Assembly: GCF_023101765.2 (NCBI RefSeq) | Contig: NC_064239.1 | Coordinates: 8,067,315 to 8,131,314 of the forward strand | Reading direction: 5' to 3' | DNA: 64,000 nucleotides | DNA from: Spodoptera frugiperda | Lineage: Eukaryota; Arthropoda; Insecta; Lepidoptera; Noctuidae | In this document: in pieces, positions 48,466 to 61,600 of the stretch | How positions within the stretch are numbered: position 1 is the first letter of the stretch | Layout: every line of letters starts with the position of its first letter | Notes under the pieces: generated by a model | The model's database searches: none | What the model was told of the DNA's origin: nothing | What the model saw: the letters and a program-made list of their open reading frames with translations, nothing else | Position numbers and translations under genes: made by a program

Positions 48466-48586
48466 AATATTATTAGCTGCATGGTGGTATTGGTGGTGCA
48501 ACAACTTGGCAACAAGCCACTGCGTAAAGTGTTACGGGTTTGATTCCCGCACGAAACACACTATCTGTGTGATACGTAAACTATAA
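48466..48586 (+). mobile_element. tRNA-derived SINE head fragment
   Basis: The segment carries a Pol III internal promoter pattern: an A-box-like TAGCTGCATGGT (48474-48485, about 10 of 12 positions) and a good B box, GGGTTTGATTCCCGC (48536-48550). The sequence after the B box (ACGAAACACACTATCTGTGT) resembles a SINE common in moths as I recall it. No cloverleaf can be drawn, so it is not a tRNA gene. It stops where the foldback at 48587 begins, so it is either interrupted or part of a composite element. Confidence 0.55.
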
Positions 48587-48923
48587 CCCACCCAAAACAT
48601 AAATGTGAAAGGCTGCCAAGTTCGATAATATTGGAATGCTTCGCCTATAAAAGAAGTGAGATCTAAATAAGTACCAAGTTCCATACTAGACCTCACTTAA
48701 AAATGATATAACAAGTTGGCAAGTTTTCACACACTTTGTTATAAACCTACTAAACGCAATGAGTCAAGTATATAATTTTCTATTAAAACTTGCCAAGTTA
48801 TATCATTTTTAAATGAGGTCTATGTATGGAACTTGGTACTTATTTAGATCTCACTTCTTTTATAGGCGAAGCATTCCAATATTATCGAACTTGGCAGCCT
48901 TTCACATTTATGTTTTGGGTGGG
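48587..48923. mobile_element. 337-bp near-perfect foldback (long inverted repeat)
   Basis: The left arm 48587-48727 is the reverse complement of the right arm 48785-48923. The outer 100 bp pair without a mismatch; the inner part differs by one substitution and two small gaps (1 and 3 nt). A 57-bp spacer separates the arms. The ends read CCCACCCAAAACAT and ATGTTTTGGGTGGG. There is no open frame and no clear target-site duplication. Near-identity of the arms implies recent formation or ongoing gene conversion. It is best called a foldback/MITE-type element; if transcribed it would form a long double-stranded hairpin. Confidence 0.85.
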
Positions 48924-48949
48924 ATTTCATTTATTTTTGTAAGGTTTAT

Positions 48950-49245
48950 TTTCTTTTTTTCTTATTTTACTTTACTTTGACTAAATACAAACCTTCGTAA
49001 CGAATTTTAGGTCGGTACGACCATTGGAAGATATAGATATTTTTTTTGTTTTAGTTCCTTCGGGGTATGAATTTACACCTTCATTATTTTTAAAACCGAC
49101 TCACACTTGGCCATTTTCAGATTTTTTCCTTTACCTTGACCTAAAGACCTACCTCCATGCCAAATTTCAAGTCAATACGACCATTGGAAGTGGTCTAGGT
49201 TTTTGATGAGTGAGTCAGTCAGTGAGTGTATAGTAAAAATAGCGA
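48950..49245 (+). repeat. dispersed lepidopteran-type repeat with internal partial duplication
   Basis: Two diverged copies of one unit lie head to tail, from about 48952 and from about 49119. Both contain a T-rich start, then CTTTGACTAAA or CTTGACCTAAA, and both share ACGACCATTGGAAG (49017-49030 and 49179-49192). The second ends with GAGTGAGTCAGTCAGTGAGTG, an imperfect (GAGT)n tail. The block CATGCCAAATTTCAAGTC is familiar from interspersed repeats in moths; I cannot assign its class. Confidence 0.55.
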
Positions 49246-51080
49246 TTTTCTGACGTCAATATCTCAAGACCTACAATAGGTACATTAATGAAATTTTGTA
49301 TTTTAGACAAGTAAGTAGATCTCGACAGATAATAGAAATTTCATATGCGTAGATAAAATAGATTTTGAGTTATAGGTGGGTCGAAGTTGGCCCGAAATGG
49401 TTCGTGTAATATAACCCACGGCCGGTGTGTCGGTTTTTTTGCTCGAACTTGGCGGACACACTGCCGTGTGTCTAGATTCCCAGACTTGAGAGTAAAAATA
49501 TATATAAAATATCAAGTCCAAAATTCGCAATCAAATAAGCAAATAATCTTCGCTCACGACGATTTGAAATCAAGCATCCATAAATAGCAATTTGATGAAG
49601 TAACGCAATGAAGATTGCCAAGAAATCTACAGATTCAAGTGATTATCATATTTATCTGATTTCATTGACCAATCGAATCATCCCGGCCGCGGTGGAAACA
49701 TTAAGTTTCTTACATTCGATCTTTGTTACTAAGTTAAATACCTAGATTCATTCGATGAATATCGTGAGGATTTGAATCATGTATGAAAAAAAAATATGAT
49801 TATTATTAATCTAAAACAAGTTACGAAATCACACAAAAAAGGACTAGGAGGAGAAGAGGTTAAGTGAGACCCGTAGACATTAAATCATCACTATTACTAC
49901 TATGTTACGTAATTGTCAAAAATCAGGCAAAACTATATCAAATACCAAGGTACAACCCAATCAAATTATTCTAGAATTGAATTAATGGGCTCTGATCTGG
50001 CTCCTGATGTGGCACTAACTACAGTCTTTAAACCAAAATAAACACTATACTATTCAGCATACCAAACATTTTTAATATAGTTTCCTCTGAATTACTTTAA
50101 AACCAAGTGATTCTAACTCAAAATAAAATACGACATAATTAGCCAATAGAACCGAAGCAATCGAAGAACGTCATCGTAAACATGAAAAGTCGTAAGAAGT
50201 CCTCAGTTTAATATCAGAGCTCAGTCGTCCGTCGCCATTTTAAATCCTGTGAAATCGGAAAAGTTCATATTTATTGCTAATAGATTTTCGGCCGATGAAC
50301 ACTGGGTTATTTGGGATGCAATTTTATTTTGTCCATATGAATGATTTTTATATTTGGCCTCAGGGGTGGCGAGCCGGGCCCCTTACCGATTTCGATTTCG
50401 GACATCATGCAATGGTTGGCCCCTTCCAGTTCCGGAAAATATTTACGAAATCAACTTCGTTGGTTGGTTTCACTCGGCAATATAAATTTTAAAGGTAAAA
50501 TTTGATATTATAGGCAATATAAATTCTCGATTGAGATGGACCTTTATGAAAAGTTTTCGAACATACAGAATACTCGAAAATTAATGAAAATCTACAGTTA
50601 AACTATGTATAACCAGAAATAAGTGCATACCTTAGGCAGCTATTTAAACTCTTTTACCAAAGAGTCAAGGTACCCTAAGTTACTTTTATAGGTATGTACA
50701 TTTTCAACTTAATTATTTGAGTAATAAAATCGAAAACCCATTGAAAAAACTTAACAGATAGCATAGCTTCATGTGCTATTTTTTATAAGACCATTTCAAA
50801 TAGGTCACACAACGTAAGTCGAACAACTATTACAGTACACAACATCACCTGTGAACTAAATTAATTTATGTAAATAAACTTAGTAATAATAGTTATATAC
50901 GTGTGACACTGACACTATTAAAGGCAGTAAATTGGATAGTTTTAATATAGGATAATAATACTAAGATAAATTGTATGATAACTAACAACAACACAGGGCA
51001 GTAAAGTAATGGAGCAAATAGAGAAGAACCTTGTATTATTCTTCTTTTGTTTTTAATAATTGTGTTGCTATTTCGTTTTT
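49246..51080. other. intergenic stretch
   Basis: AT-rich with no supportable gene. Short frames, such as 72 codons at 50274-50492, have no recognised relatives and no splice context. Confidence 0.55.
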
Positions 51081-51242
51081 TATGGAATACTGGACAAATG
51101 AGCAGACGGGTCACCTAATGGTAAGCGATTAACACCGCCCGTGGACACCCGCAATACCAGAGAAGTCACAATCCTATTACAACGGGTGATCACACGGTCT
51201 CGCATTCAATTCAAAAGGTCAATTCCCAGATTAGGAAAAATG
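51081..51242 (+). repeat. dispersed repeat, truncated copy A
   Basis: The block around GAGCAGACGGGTCACCTAAT, then GGTAAGCGATTAACACCGCC, GTGGACACCCGCAATACCAG and a later CCAGATTAGGAAAAATGG matches copy B at 53527-53795 in the same order and orientation, with many substitutions. I recall this as a common interspersed repeat of moths and butterflies; its class is unresolved. Confidence 0.65.
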
Positions 51243-53526
51243 GTTTATAAATATAAATTTCTCTGTGTTACTGGAAAAATACCAGAGCTCTGATATTATA
51301 CCTATCTAGAAATCAGAAAATTCAATGAAAATTCAACCCGAAGGATCGGGATGATCGGGAAATTCAATACTTTTTCATCATATTGCATTAAAGCATACAT
51401 CATACATACATCATAAGTATAAAATTATTTTTTTCTTATTGAACATGTCGTTTAACCTAGAAATATAGTGCATAACTATCAAGTCAGTTAACACACATCT
51501 TTTTATTTAATTGTAGACCCCGTTGACATTCGATGCATCAAAGGTGCCTTGTAGTTTAACAATATCAAGATACTAGTAATACTATATCAGCTTTTACTTA
51601 AAACAATTTGTTACCAAGCAGTTGTCTTTATAATTTCATGTCACATACAGGCATAAATTAAACACGCCTGTATAGTATTAGTGACAATTTGTTTCATTGT
51701 TTTTTTATAAAAACTACTTTTTTCTACTATCACAAATATATAAAAGGTATAGCTTGAGGTATAGAACATATTTATTAATACAAATAGAATATATTAAATG
51801 ATAGATAAGAAGATATTCTTCACTTTTGAGTTCTCTACAACACCAAAGTTATTAACCTACCTAAAAATGTGCTACGACAATACTCAGATCATTTCAATTT
51901 CGATTTTAATACAAAATGAAAAAAAAAAAAATTACAAAAATGGATTATGGATAATTGACAATTATCAAGTAAAAATATCGATCAACTGTCAATAAAAACA
52001 ATTTAAAATAATAAAATACATTACGTATTTATTTATTTATCAATTTTAATTACATACCTAACTTATGTAATAAATTGATTGCTTTTTATATTTTTACAAT
52101 ACGCAAAATTGCGAACCCAACTACAAAAAGTACAATTCGACATCTCTGTGATAAGAATTAAAAAAAAAGCTTTAGGTAAAATATTTTACCCAACTCAACC
52201 CTTGCATCTTCACATATGTTTTCGACCGCAACCAACGAGACAGTCAAAAGATAATATATGAAATATAATATAACAATGTAATTAAAACACAATATAACAT
52301 GTAGTAAGTTGGGAAACGTTTTCCAGGTAACATTGGAGCGCAGTTAATATTGCGCGCATAAATATTGTCGCACACGACAGCTCCTTGCCGCCTCTAGTCT
52401 CTATTGAAGTATGGCCACACTATACAGGTTGAGACGATTTCCATGTCTGATATTCATTATTAGCTAAATATATTTTTATGAGCAGGAATCCTTAACAAGC
52501 TACCATATTTGATTGCACACAAAACAGTCGTAGACTATTTCAAAATGTAAAATTATTATTTAGTAAGATTTTTCATTTGTTACTGTGCTGAACTTCAGAA
52601 ACACGTGATATCAGAGTCATCATAACTTTTTCTTAAGAATATTACTATAAAAACTATATATTCTGAATGTAGAAAAACTTAATTTGAAATTACTATTACA
52701 GTTGTTATTGTGTAAATAAGTAGTTGTCTGAAGCACAATATAAAAATATTAAAATCAGATTTTCTACATGATAAAAATTCGAAACATGCTCTTAAAAAAC
52801 AACCTATAATTCATAACCTACCATCTTGCTCCGTTCGTCTTAAAATAAGACAGTCTCACACCCTGTAGAGCAACGCAGCGACACACGCACCTGACATAGC
52901 GGACTCGTGGCGCAATTTTCGCTCTCTGAAGCGCCACGGATTAGTTTTTCCTTACGATAATTAAATAACTTTGAGCTATGTTGTTGCGTGATGTACGGCC
53001 GTGTTTATTGTCTTGTTCGCGACGCGAGGGTGTGAATACGGCTTTATATTATTGCGCATCTTCTGTATGCTTTTAATTAAAACGTGTAAACTTCACGTTA
53101 TCAAAATATTAAGTATCAGTATCTTCTTTATAAGGTTTTGTTTATTTGCGCATAACTACCTACCTATGTGGTAAACCACGCTACTTTGTATAGGTACTAG
53201 GTGGCTACTGTAATGCAGTAATGTGGAAATAATTAAAAGATATAGCTAACGTAAATGAGCAATTAACTCCTGTGTTACGTGTCGAAGATCGATCTTTTCA
53301 AGGTGTTTCCTAGAATGTAGGAGGATACAATAAAATAATTCAACCGTTGTTGCCTTACCCACTTAAACATAGACAAGATATTGGTTTAAACTGGTCCATA
53401 CGTGCCTATAGAAAGATTGTTTGTACGTTCGCACGATACTTAGTGAAAAATTCAAAAGCTTAATCATAAAAATATAACCAGTCATTGCAAACTTTAAGTT
53501 TCGTTTTATTTTGAAACAGTATTTTT
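51243..53526. other. intergenic stretch with GC-richer patches
   Basis: Mostly AT-rich, with GC-richer blocks near 52325-52435 and 52845-53045. No reading frame or RNA gene can be supported. A small inverted repeat (TACAGGC..GCCTGTA, 51646-51672) is present. The GC-richer blocks could be 3' regulatory DNA of dac or a distant promoter; this is speculation. Confidence 0.4.
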
Positions 53527-53795
53527 TACGGTATAGGCCGGCAAACTAGCAGACGGATCACGTGATGGTAAGCAATCGCCGCCGACCATGGACACCCGAA
53601 ACACCAGAGGCGTGCGTTGTTGGCCTTTTGGGGTTAGAAATTTAAAAGTTGTTGGGGAATCGGGATTAGGAAGAATGGGAACGAACCTCACCCATAGAAC
53701 GAAAGTGTTGTTTCACGTCGGTGTTCTGTGAGGCCGTGGTATCACACCGGTCGAGCCGGCCCATTCGTGTCGAAGCATGGCTCTCCCACACTTAA
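53527..53795 (+). repeat. dispersed repeat, longer copy B
   Basis: The same family as 51081-51242 but longer. It starts near GGCAAACTAGCAGACGGATC, includes GGTAAGCAATCGCC and CATGGACACCCGAAACACC, and ends after GTTTCACGTCGGTGTTCTGT, GGTCGAGCCGGCCCATTC and GCATGGCTCTCCCACAC. The 3' part is strongly familiar as a high-copy lepidopteran repeat. It is markedly GC-richer than its surroundings. Open frames crossing it are not genes. Confidence 0.7.
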
Positions 53796-55130
53796 ATAGT
53801 AATTGCACATCAAAAGAAATAAACTATTCTCGTTTTGCAAACAATGACAAAATAACGAACAAAACTCTAACACATGCTAATTCAATGCATAATTTTCCGA
53901 TAGCTTATCGATAACCGGTGACTGACAGCACTATCTAACATTTATCGATAGGTACATCTCTAGTACAAATGAAGCGCATTTTTTGTGACATACAATTTTA
54001 ATATTTATCTAGATAACATTCATTGTAAAGGTTGTTATTAACATTTTACATTACGCAACTTAACATCATGTTACGTTTAAAACAACTGACGTCTGACGTC
54101 CATGTTGGAAATTGGTTGGGAAATGTCAAAGCCGTAACACTTGTAATCTTTATTCATTTCTATTATAAGGGCAGTGGAAAGGCGATTGAACGACTGCTAG
54201 GGAGACACTCAGTTATGAAAACATCTTAACCCTTCACAGCCAAGGGGCTGCAAAGGCAATTTGCATTATATCTGAATTTGAAATACTTATTTCCCTTTGA
54301 AAGACTTATTTTTGTACCACTAAAAGCCCATAAAAATCTGATTAAAGTTTACTGGTTTACTGTTACTTAATTGGTTGTAAAAATTTAAATAAGTATTCTT
54401 ATGCCGATTAACAATGTTTATGGTAGATAGCGTATTTTAAGTACGAGCTAACTCAAACTTGCGTTTCATAAATAAAAGAGTTGTGTCTACCAAGTTACAT
54501 TACATTTAGTCGGTCACATTTACATGTGAGTAGATAAAGTAGAACTCACTCAGTTATTTTTTTATGAATTAAATAAATTATTGTTCACACTTGCTCATTT
54601 AGTCAAAACTAATATATTATCTGCATGCTAATTCAACGTTTTAAACAAAATAAACTATCACGACCCTCTAAAATGAGACCCTTACGACAAATCAAAACTG
54701 ATTTACATCAAACTGTAACCGAATAAGACATTATAAACAAAGATCCTACGTACTAAGAAATTAAATGGCGACAAAGTATTAACTGGGGCCGACAGGAGCG
54801 ACCATAGCTTCTTGAACTCGCACAAATTCGAATTAAGAACGGCATCTAGACAAACTTACTTCGCTTTTAAGCCAGAGACCTCTTGCCGTTTATAAATCCA
54901 ATTGGATTTAGCTCAGAGGCACACTGGGGTACAATAAACCTTGAGGCAGTGAGTTACGGGTTGAACATAAAACTCTATGTAGGTAACTATTTACTGGTGT
55001 TTCTTTTTCAGCTAGGTGAAGTAACTTAAAAATTATACAACATATATTTTAATAAGTATACCTACTTATTAAAAAAACTACTGATGCTGTTGAACTGCCG
55101 TTGCTGACTAGGTTTCATCAGACCTCCACA
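53796..55130. other. intergenic stretch, nothing recognised
   Basis: AT-rich sequence without a supportable gene, RNA or repeat. Confidence 0.55.
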
Positions 55131-55302
55131 GATGGGGCCCAGTATGCCTGATCCGGAGCTGCGGATAACGGGTTTAACGGGGCTCCAGCTCGAAAAGCAG
55201 AAGTAGGAACGGGGTGGTTTTTAGTTTATAAGAGTGTGACACTCCCTCCCGCCTCGCCCAAGACGGGAGAAGTCATTGGATGATTTTCACCCTTCAAAAA
55301 AA
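55131..55302 (+). mobile_element. poly(A)-tailed SINE, older copy
   Basis: It starts GATGGGGCCCAGTATGCC, contains GATCCGGAGCTGCGGATAAC, GGAACGGGGTGGTTTTTAGT and ACACTCCCTCCCGCCTCGCC, and ends in a short A run at 55302. It is homologous along its length to 62785-62970 in the same orientation. No clear target-site duplication remains, in keeping with an older insertion. From memory, the family is abundant in noctuid moths. Confidence 0.7.
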
Positions 55303-55533
55303 CGTTTAATATTTGAAGCTTGTGTCAGTCAATAGGGTTTTGACAATAATCATGTCATGTTGTTGTAACATTCATATGCCATTTTCAGAAACACAAAACC
55401 TAAATTTAACTTAACCATTAATGGACTTCAAAAGAAATGTTTATCAAACTCCAATTATTAGAAACGTTATTCAATTCGGTGGATACGACTGCATGCAGTC
55501 AAGTAGACATTCCCGGGGTCGGCGAGCCTAATA

Positions 55534-55675
55534 AATAATGCTACTAACAATAGTTCATAAGTTGCCTACTGTTACTAACAATAATGTATTTACTAACACT
55601 AGCTTATAAGTTTGCACTGTTACTAACAAATATGGAATTTATTCTGAAATAAATGTTTATTATTATTATTATAAT
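55534..55675 (+). mobile_element. retroelement 3' tail with tandem unit and (TTA)n end
   Basis: Two diverged units of about 46-48 bp lie in tandem (55534-55579 and 55580-55627); each runs from AATAAT to GTTACTAAC and includes a CATAAGTT or TATAAGTT core. They are followed by AATAAA (55648-55653) and a (TTA)n microsatellite (55657-55672). A poly(A)-signal-like hexamer then a simple-repeat tail is typical of non-LTR retroelement 3' ends in Lepidoptera. No coding part remains. Confidence 0.45.
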
Positions 55676-58600
55676 TCATTTTCCATTGTATTATCCTCAC
55701 CCAGTGTATTCCAATCTGAATATTAAATACATAATAGTCCTGGCACAAGGAGTTTGTCTCTATTAGAGAGGGTCCGGCGTTTGATGCTCGATTGTTTGAC
55801 TCACAGACGTCACATTAATTGTTGCTGACGTAGTAGTTAAGTAAGTACGTTTTAAGGTAGGTGCTTAATTTTTGATAAATTTCTTTATTTTTTTGTGCAG
55901 TATCTACGTGGCTTCTTATTCAGAAGCATCTAGATAAAAGAATAAAATTTATTCTACCATTTCAACGATATCTATGCAGAGGTTTTAAGAAGATTATACT
56001 AATTCTCTACTTATGATTCTCTTTATCATCAACAGCACCATGAGACTCCACAAAAGGAGAACTCTAAAAAGGAGTTCAGACATATCGTAGTCTAATTTGT
56101 AGAGATTTGTGGTAACCACAGCAAACCAACTTATTCTTACTTCTTTGAGTAAGAAAAGATGTGAAGAAAATGAAACGTAACAAGAGTATGACCACATAGA
56201 CAAACAGACGACCAAATCAGAACACAAAGCTTTTCAAAGTTGGAATTCGAAACATTCAAACATAACCGTAATCGATAAAATGGCGGCGGGCGATGAAGGC
56301 GGCACAGAGACAATAATAAATTGTAATTACAATTTAAAATGAGCAGGCGGTACCGTGGGAGTGGCCTGCCCCCACGGCTCGGCACGCCACCTTGCCTTCA
56401 CGTGTGTGCACTTTTTACATTCCTACTGCAAGCAATTAGTGTCGTGTGCGTGCTCGTAAACTTCGTGAATAATATGCTATATCGGAAAACGAAACAAGAA
56501 GGTAATGGAAAATCTCTATGTTACTATCTTATCTAAGACCATCTTATTCTACACTCTATCTAGGATAACCTGACTTAAAACTGTGTCAACTTACCTTGGT
56601 ATCTAGGCAAGTACTATTGTATTCTCGATTAATCTATTCGCATTTCATTCGCAGAAAAATTCAGTCTATTGTACTAGAAATAAATAATGGATTTCGATAT
56701 TAGGTATTATAATACTATCTATTCAATCATATCCGATCGCCGGCTATTTACAATGCTTACCAAACACAACAAAATAGACAACACAAAGAGAACATTTAAT
56801 ACATAACAATTTGAAAACACATTACCATGTTTTGTTCCCAAAAATGATTTGATACGTATCGAATAGCTATTTACCAAAATTACACGTTACAAAACATTTA
56901 CTTGGTTTATTTTCCATTCCCTCGCATTCAAGTATGATTTTTATTATAAAAAGACAATGAGCCATGTTACGTTAGAAATATGAAAGGATTCCGTACATTT
57001 TTACGTATTTTTATGAATTGGACTTAGTGAATTGTATTATCATCATCATCAGCAGCTGAAATACGTTCATTACTGAAAAAAGGTTTGCCTTTTATGAAGA
57101 AGTTTACCATAACCCCCATTACCCTCGTATCTGTCATGGGGTTTAGGCGGCTTGAGGATTTCAGCTAAGTTTTTGGTAGCCGGATGCTTAGTCTTTGGTA
57201 GCCGGTCACAACTTATGTGTTCAAATGTAATAGTAATAGTACAATCGATATTGAACAGGTATAATTGAATCTGGATTATTTGTTTTAACCACGACAGCAG
57301 AATTAAAGCTATCATGAAACAAATTAAAATCATTAGGCAAATCTACAGCAAATTATCTTTAACATTCCTGAAACATAAATCTCGCCTAAGTTTTTCTTTT
57401 TCTTCACAACTGTAATTCAGTGTTTACTAGACATAAAAGAGAAACTTGGAATAAAAAGGTCCTGAATATTCCAAATTTCACTGAGTTCAAATATAGAGAA
57501 AACATAGACCTTTCATAGACCTATATGTATTGTTGAATTCGGAAAAAATAGGTAAATAGAAAATTTCACCCTAAACCTAAGTTAAATGTTAAATCCAGAA
57601 AAACGTCCACGGATCCCTAATAAAAGGATAGAGATCATAATCTCAGAGGTTCGAGTTCGGGCCCGAATAAAATGGAAATACATTTTAATGATTATTATGC
57701 CCGTAAACGGTTCGCCGTGGACCCTGCACCATTCAATCGGTCTAATCACTAATTCCAACACTTTCCACCTATTTTTAGGCAAAGTTTTTTGGTAAAGCTA
57801 TTTAATCTATCTTCAGTCTGATCAGCGAAACCATTTGAAATGAGAATGTTTATTTTTGTCTATTTCATTTGTGATTGGTATTTTTCAGTTGTTATGAGTT
57901 GATAACTTTCTACTGGCTGATTTGTTAGTAATTGTGGAAGAACTATGTTCAATGATAAAAGATATTTATTTCTGTAAGTAGGTTATAAAATAAGACTTTT
58001 ACATGTCAATATTTCAAATAGCTAGATGAGGCCGGCATTTCCTATCCGACTACTCTGAGAAGAAATGCCGAAACAAACTCAGAGATCATAGTCAATAGTA
58101 GTAGATGCCTTATGTTTATATGTATAGATGATAATAACGTCAGATCAATTGTATTTATAGATTTCATTAAGTTGTTGGACAGTGCAAATGCAACAATGCT
58201 ATAAATAACATAGACATATGTTACAGTTGAAACACACATAAAACCAGACACAACCACACATAGTTACATAATTATTATACACATAGTTACCTACATAGTT
58301 ACAAAAACTAGTTACTTAATTATTAAAACATAATAAAAACACTATCAAATCATCCTAACAGCTTGAACACAGGTAACAATTAACACAAACCTGATTGACG
58401 ACGTGCGATAACTAGGTACGAGTACCATGCGATTGGGCCACAAAGCTAGAATAAATTGCGGTGCCAAAAAGCCAGTGTTTAAGTCAATAACCTAACCGCC
58501 TATGTGGCTTTATAACGATGATTCGGCGCCATGCCAATGATTGATAGCCGTCGTAAACGTCAAAATGTTTGGTGGCCAAAATAAAAAGATCGCGCGGTGA

Positions 58601-61600
58601 TCAAAACACCATATCAGAATATCTTCCGAATAAACGTATCGTAATAATACACTAATTTCGACTGTTCCAAACGACCGAATTAGTTTTTTAATTCGTTCGT
58701 AAATGGATAATCTTCGTGTTTTAATTTTATAGCGATTTAATTATATGTATTGCTTGTGTATCGTTATTGTTATTTCGCTTTAAGATGTGTTATAATATTA
58801 TTGATAGCTGTTATTGATTGATTTGATATAAGGATTTTATTTTTAGGTGTAATGAAAAAAAATACTTCTTACAGTAATAGGTATTTTTAGATCCTTTCAA
58901 TGAATATTAAGGATATCGAAAAATCCAGCTTAACCAGCTAAACATTATTTTATTTCTTACAAAACTATAAAATCCTTCAAGAAGGACAACAGCTAAGACA
59001 GCGACAGCGTTAACAATGATACTCGACATAATATAAGTAATTTAAACGGTTTTTACAAAAAGTCAAAACCAAACCCAAAGACTTCTGAAGATTTCCTAAA
59101 GACTAGTCCAAAAGCTGCTACAACAATGAAGATTTAGCCGCTGTAACATAAAATCACATTCATTTCTATCGGTCCATTTACCAACCAATTCAATCACATA
59201 CCAACCAAACAATTTCACAAAAATCCCCGTAAACAGTTTTCCAACGAAAGCAATGCCAACAAATTCCGGCCAAGTTATCATAGGAACCAAAATATGTTTT
59301 AGATGAAGCAGTGCTCTTGGCGCGCCGGCTACATCAGCCACTCTTTGGTGCACACAATGCACGCTTGTTTATCCTTCCTGTTTGTCGTACTTGCGACCAC
59401 CGATGGCGGCGAAACACACAAATTATAACTGAATTTTGTACCTCCATTTCAAAGGCACGTGTTCACAAATTCATTCTAACTAGTATGTTGATTTAATTTA
59501 GAATTTTGCCCCTAACAATGGCTGCGCTGCAGTTGTGAACGTTGTGTGTTTTATTGTTTGCTAAAGTTTCCTGCATTGTTTTCGGTTACGTGTTTTGGTG
59601 TGATATATTATAATAGGTAGGTTTGGTAATATAGTAACTGCGTGGTATCAATAGTTCAGTAATGCCTAATAGATTTAAGGCTGATATTTTTGTTACTATT
59701 GTTGATTATTGACAAAGAAGTCGCTTAATTTGGAGTTATTGTACTCTACAAAGACTAATTTCAGGTTATATTTTAATTCTATTGCATAACGACGTTGATA
59801 AACTACAATTATGATTGCCCTATCCATGAATAAGTTATAAATTTAACTGAAATTAACAAGACAATAAAATCCTTAACATATTCTTAATCAAATTGACTTT
59901 ATATCTAAAAGAAAATAACTGACGAACATTTTTTTGCCTACTGATTAATTAACTATACAGATATCGTATTTACAATCTCGTTGTGTTATATTAATTCAGG
60001 TTATAAGGTTAGAACTAAATTATGTTTAATAGATATTAGAATTTATTACAATATTGATTGATATTTAAACAAAAAATCGAAATTACTCATAAATAATATG
60101 GCTCCGATAGCCGACGAAGCTAGTAATTCTAAAAATGATATAACATTTTGCAAATTACTATGTTACTAGTAAACTATCAATCAATCAATTGATTACATTT
60201 TGTTTATTACGATATAGAAAAGTAAAATAATTGATTATTCTGTTTTATCTTTTGATTTATTTAATATTTTGAGTAAGTGTTTGGATACAGTTTAAAAGTA
60301 AGATAGAGAATTTGGTATCAAAATTCATTAAGACTGTACGTGTGGAAATACAAGATTTGAGTACATCGTTGCGTAAATCTTCACTGAAATTAACCACTGT
60401 AAAAATGAAAACAGCTTGAAAAAGTTGCACGTCTCCTTACGATTTTTGCCTTTGAACATTTGCTGTAAAAAAGCAAAAAATACACACACACAAAATAGTG
60501 TTTAATAATGTCATCGTGTCGTCTACGGCCAAGACTTTGGGCTAAAAAAAAATTAAGAGAAGAAAAAAAAACAAGTTGGGCAGTCGATGGCCAATTGCAT
60601 TTTGTAGCAGTGAGTGCGAGTCGCGTGTTCGCCGCCATTAGCCCGCCCTCCTGGGCTGTTTGCCAGGAAAATTCACTTATTACGTATGCAAAGTCTATTG
60701 CTATCTTATAGGAATTCGATCTGTCATTTCATAAAATTATCTTAATTCAAAAATTGTTTGCTGTCAAAGTGTTAAGTCACGTAAAAATATATTCTGTTCA
60801 ATACAAAGCTTAATGTGAATTAATAACATTTTATATTAAATTTTTCTGACGAAAAAATTTACAAATAATTTAATGAATAAATGCTGGAGCCCATTAAAGC
60901 TTTCACACTAAACTTTTCTTAATTTGTACCTATTCAGCTGAAATGAAACTTCTGGAAGAAAACTAAATATTAATTATAGTAATAACATGGCCATAAAAAT
61001 TTAATGTAACTATAAGTCAAGAATTCTACAAAATAAAAGATCTACCTTGTTTCAATAGCCTTCAAAAGGCAATAGCCTCTAATCTCCTTGTCACGTAATA
61101 AGGGTAGCCGGTCAGTACGGAGTGGCGACACGTCGTCTTATCTAGAAACCTATTTATTATGTCTAATGATTTTTATTATTCGGGTTGCGTGGGTGAAACT
61201 GCAAAACTTTCAGCTCAAATCTAAATCATAGTACCTATTAGCTTTTGCCGTGACTTGTCTGGCGTTTTCAATAAAATTTTCCCATCTGATATCTCTATTG
61301 CAATATTATTTTAGGAAAAAATCCTATTAAAATTGGTTTTGCTATTTAGCCATAGCGTAATAACAGCTAAACCCACTTTTCACTATTAATTAAAATTTCC
61401 ATCACTTACCTACTCTTACAAATATCGTATTACCAATTTTTATATGAAAAAAATCTTTTCCTATTTTATTTTAAAGTATGTATGAAAAAAGATGTATTTC
61501 AAATACTAACAAGTTGACATTATTTCGGTAAATGCTGACTTAACTTAGCTATACCGAAGATTAAAATTCGAAATAAAATAACTGTGAATATGGTTTTATT

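Noticed and set aside
48474..48550. tRNA gene
   Set aside because: The A- and B-box patterns are present but no acceptor stem or anticodon arm can be drawn; fits a SINE head.
53506..53691. 61-codon minus-strand frame
   Set aside because: It lies across the dispersed repeat copy at 53527-53795.
55534..55627. CRISPR-like repeat array
   Set aside because: Only two diverged tandem units with no spacers, in animal DNA; a retroelement tail explains it.
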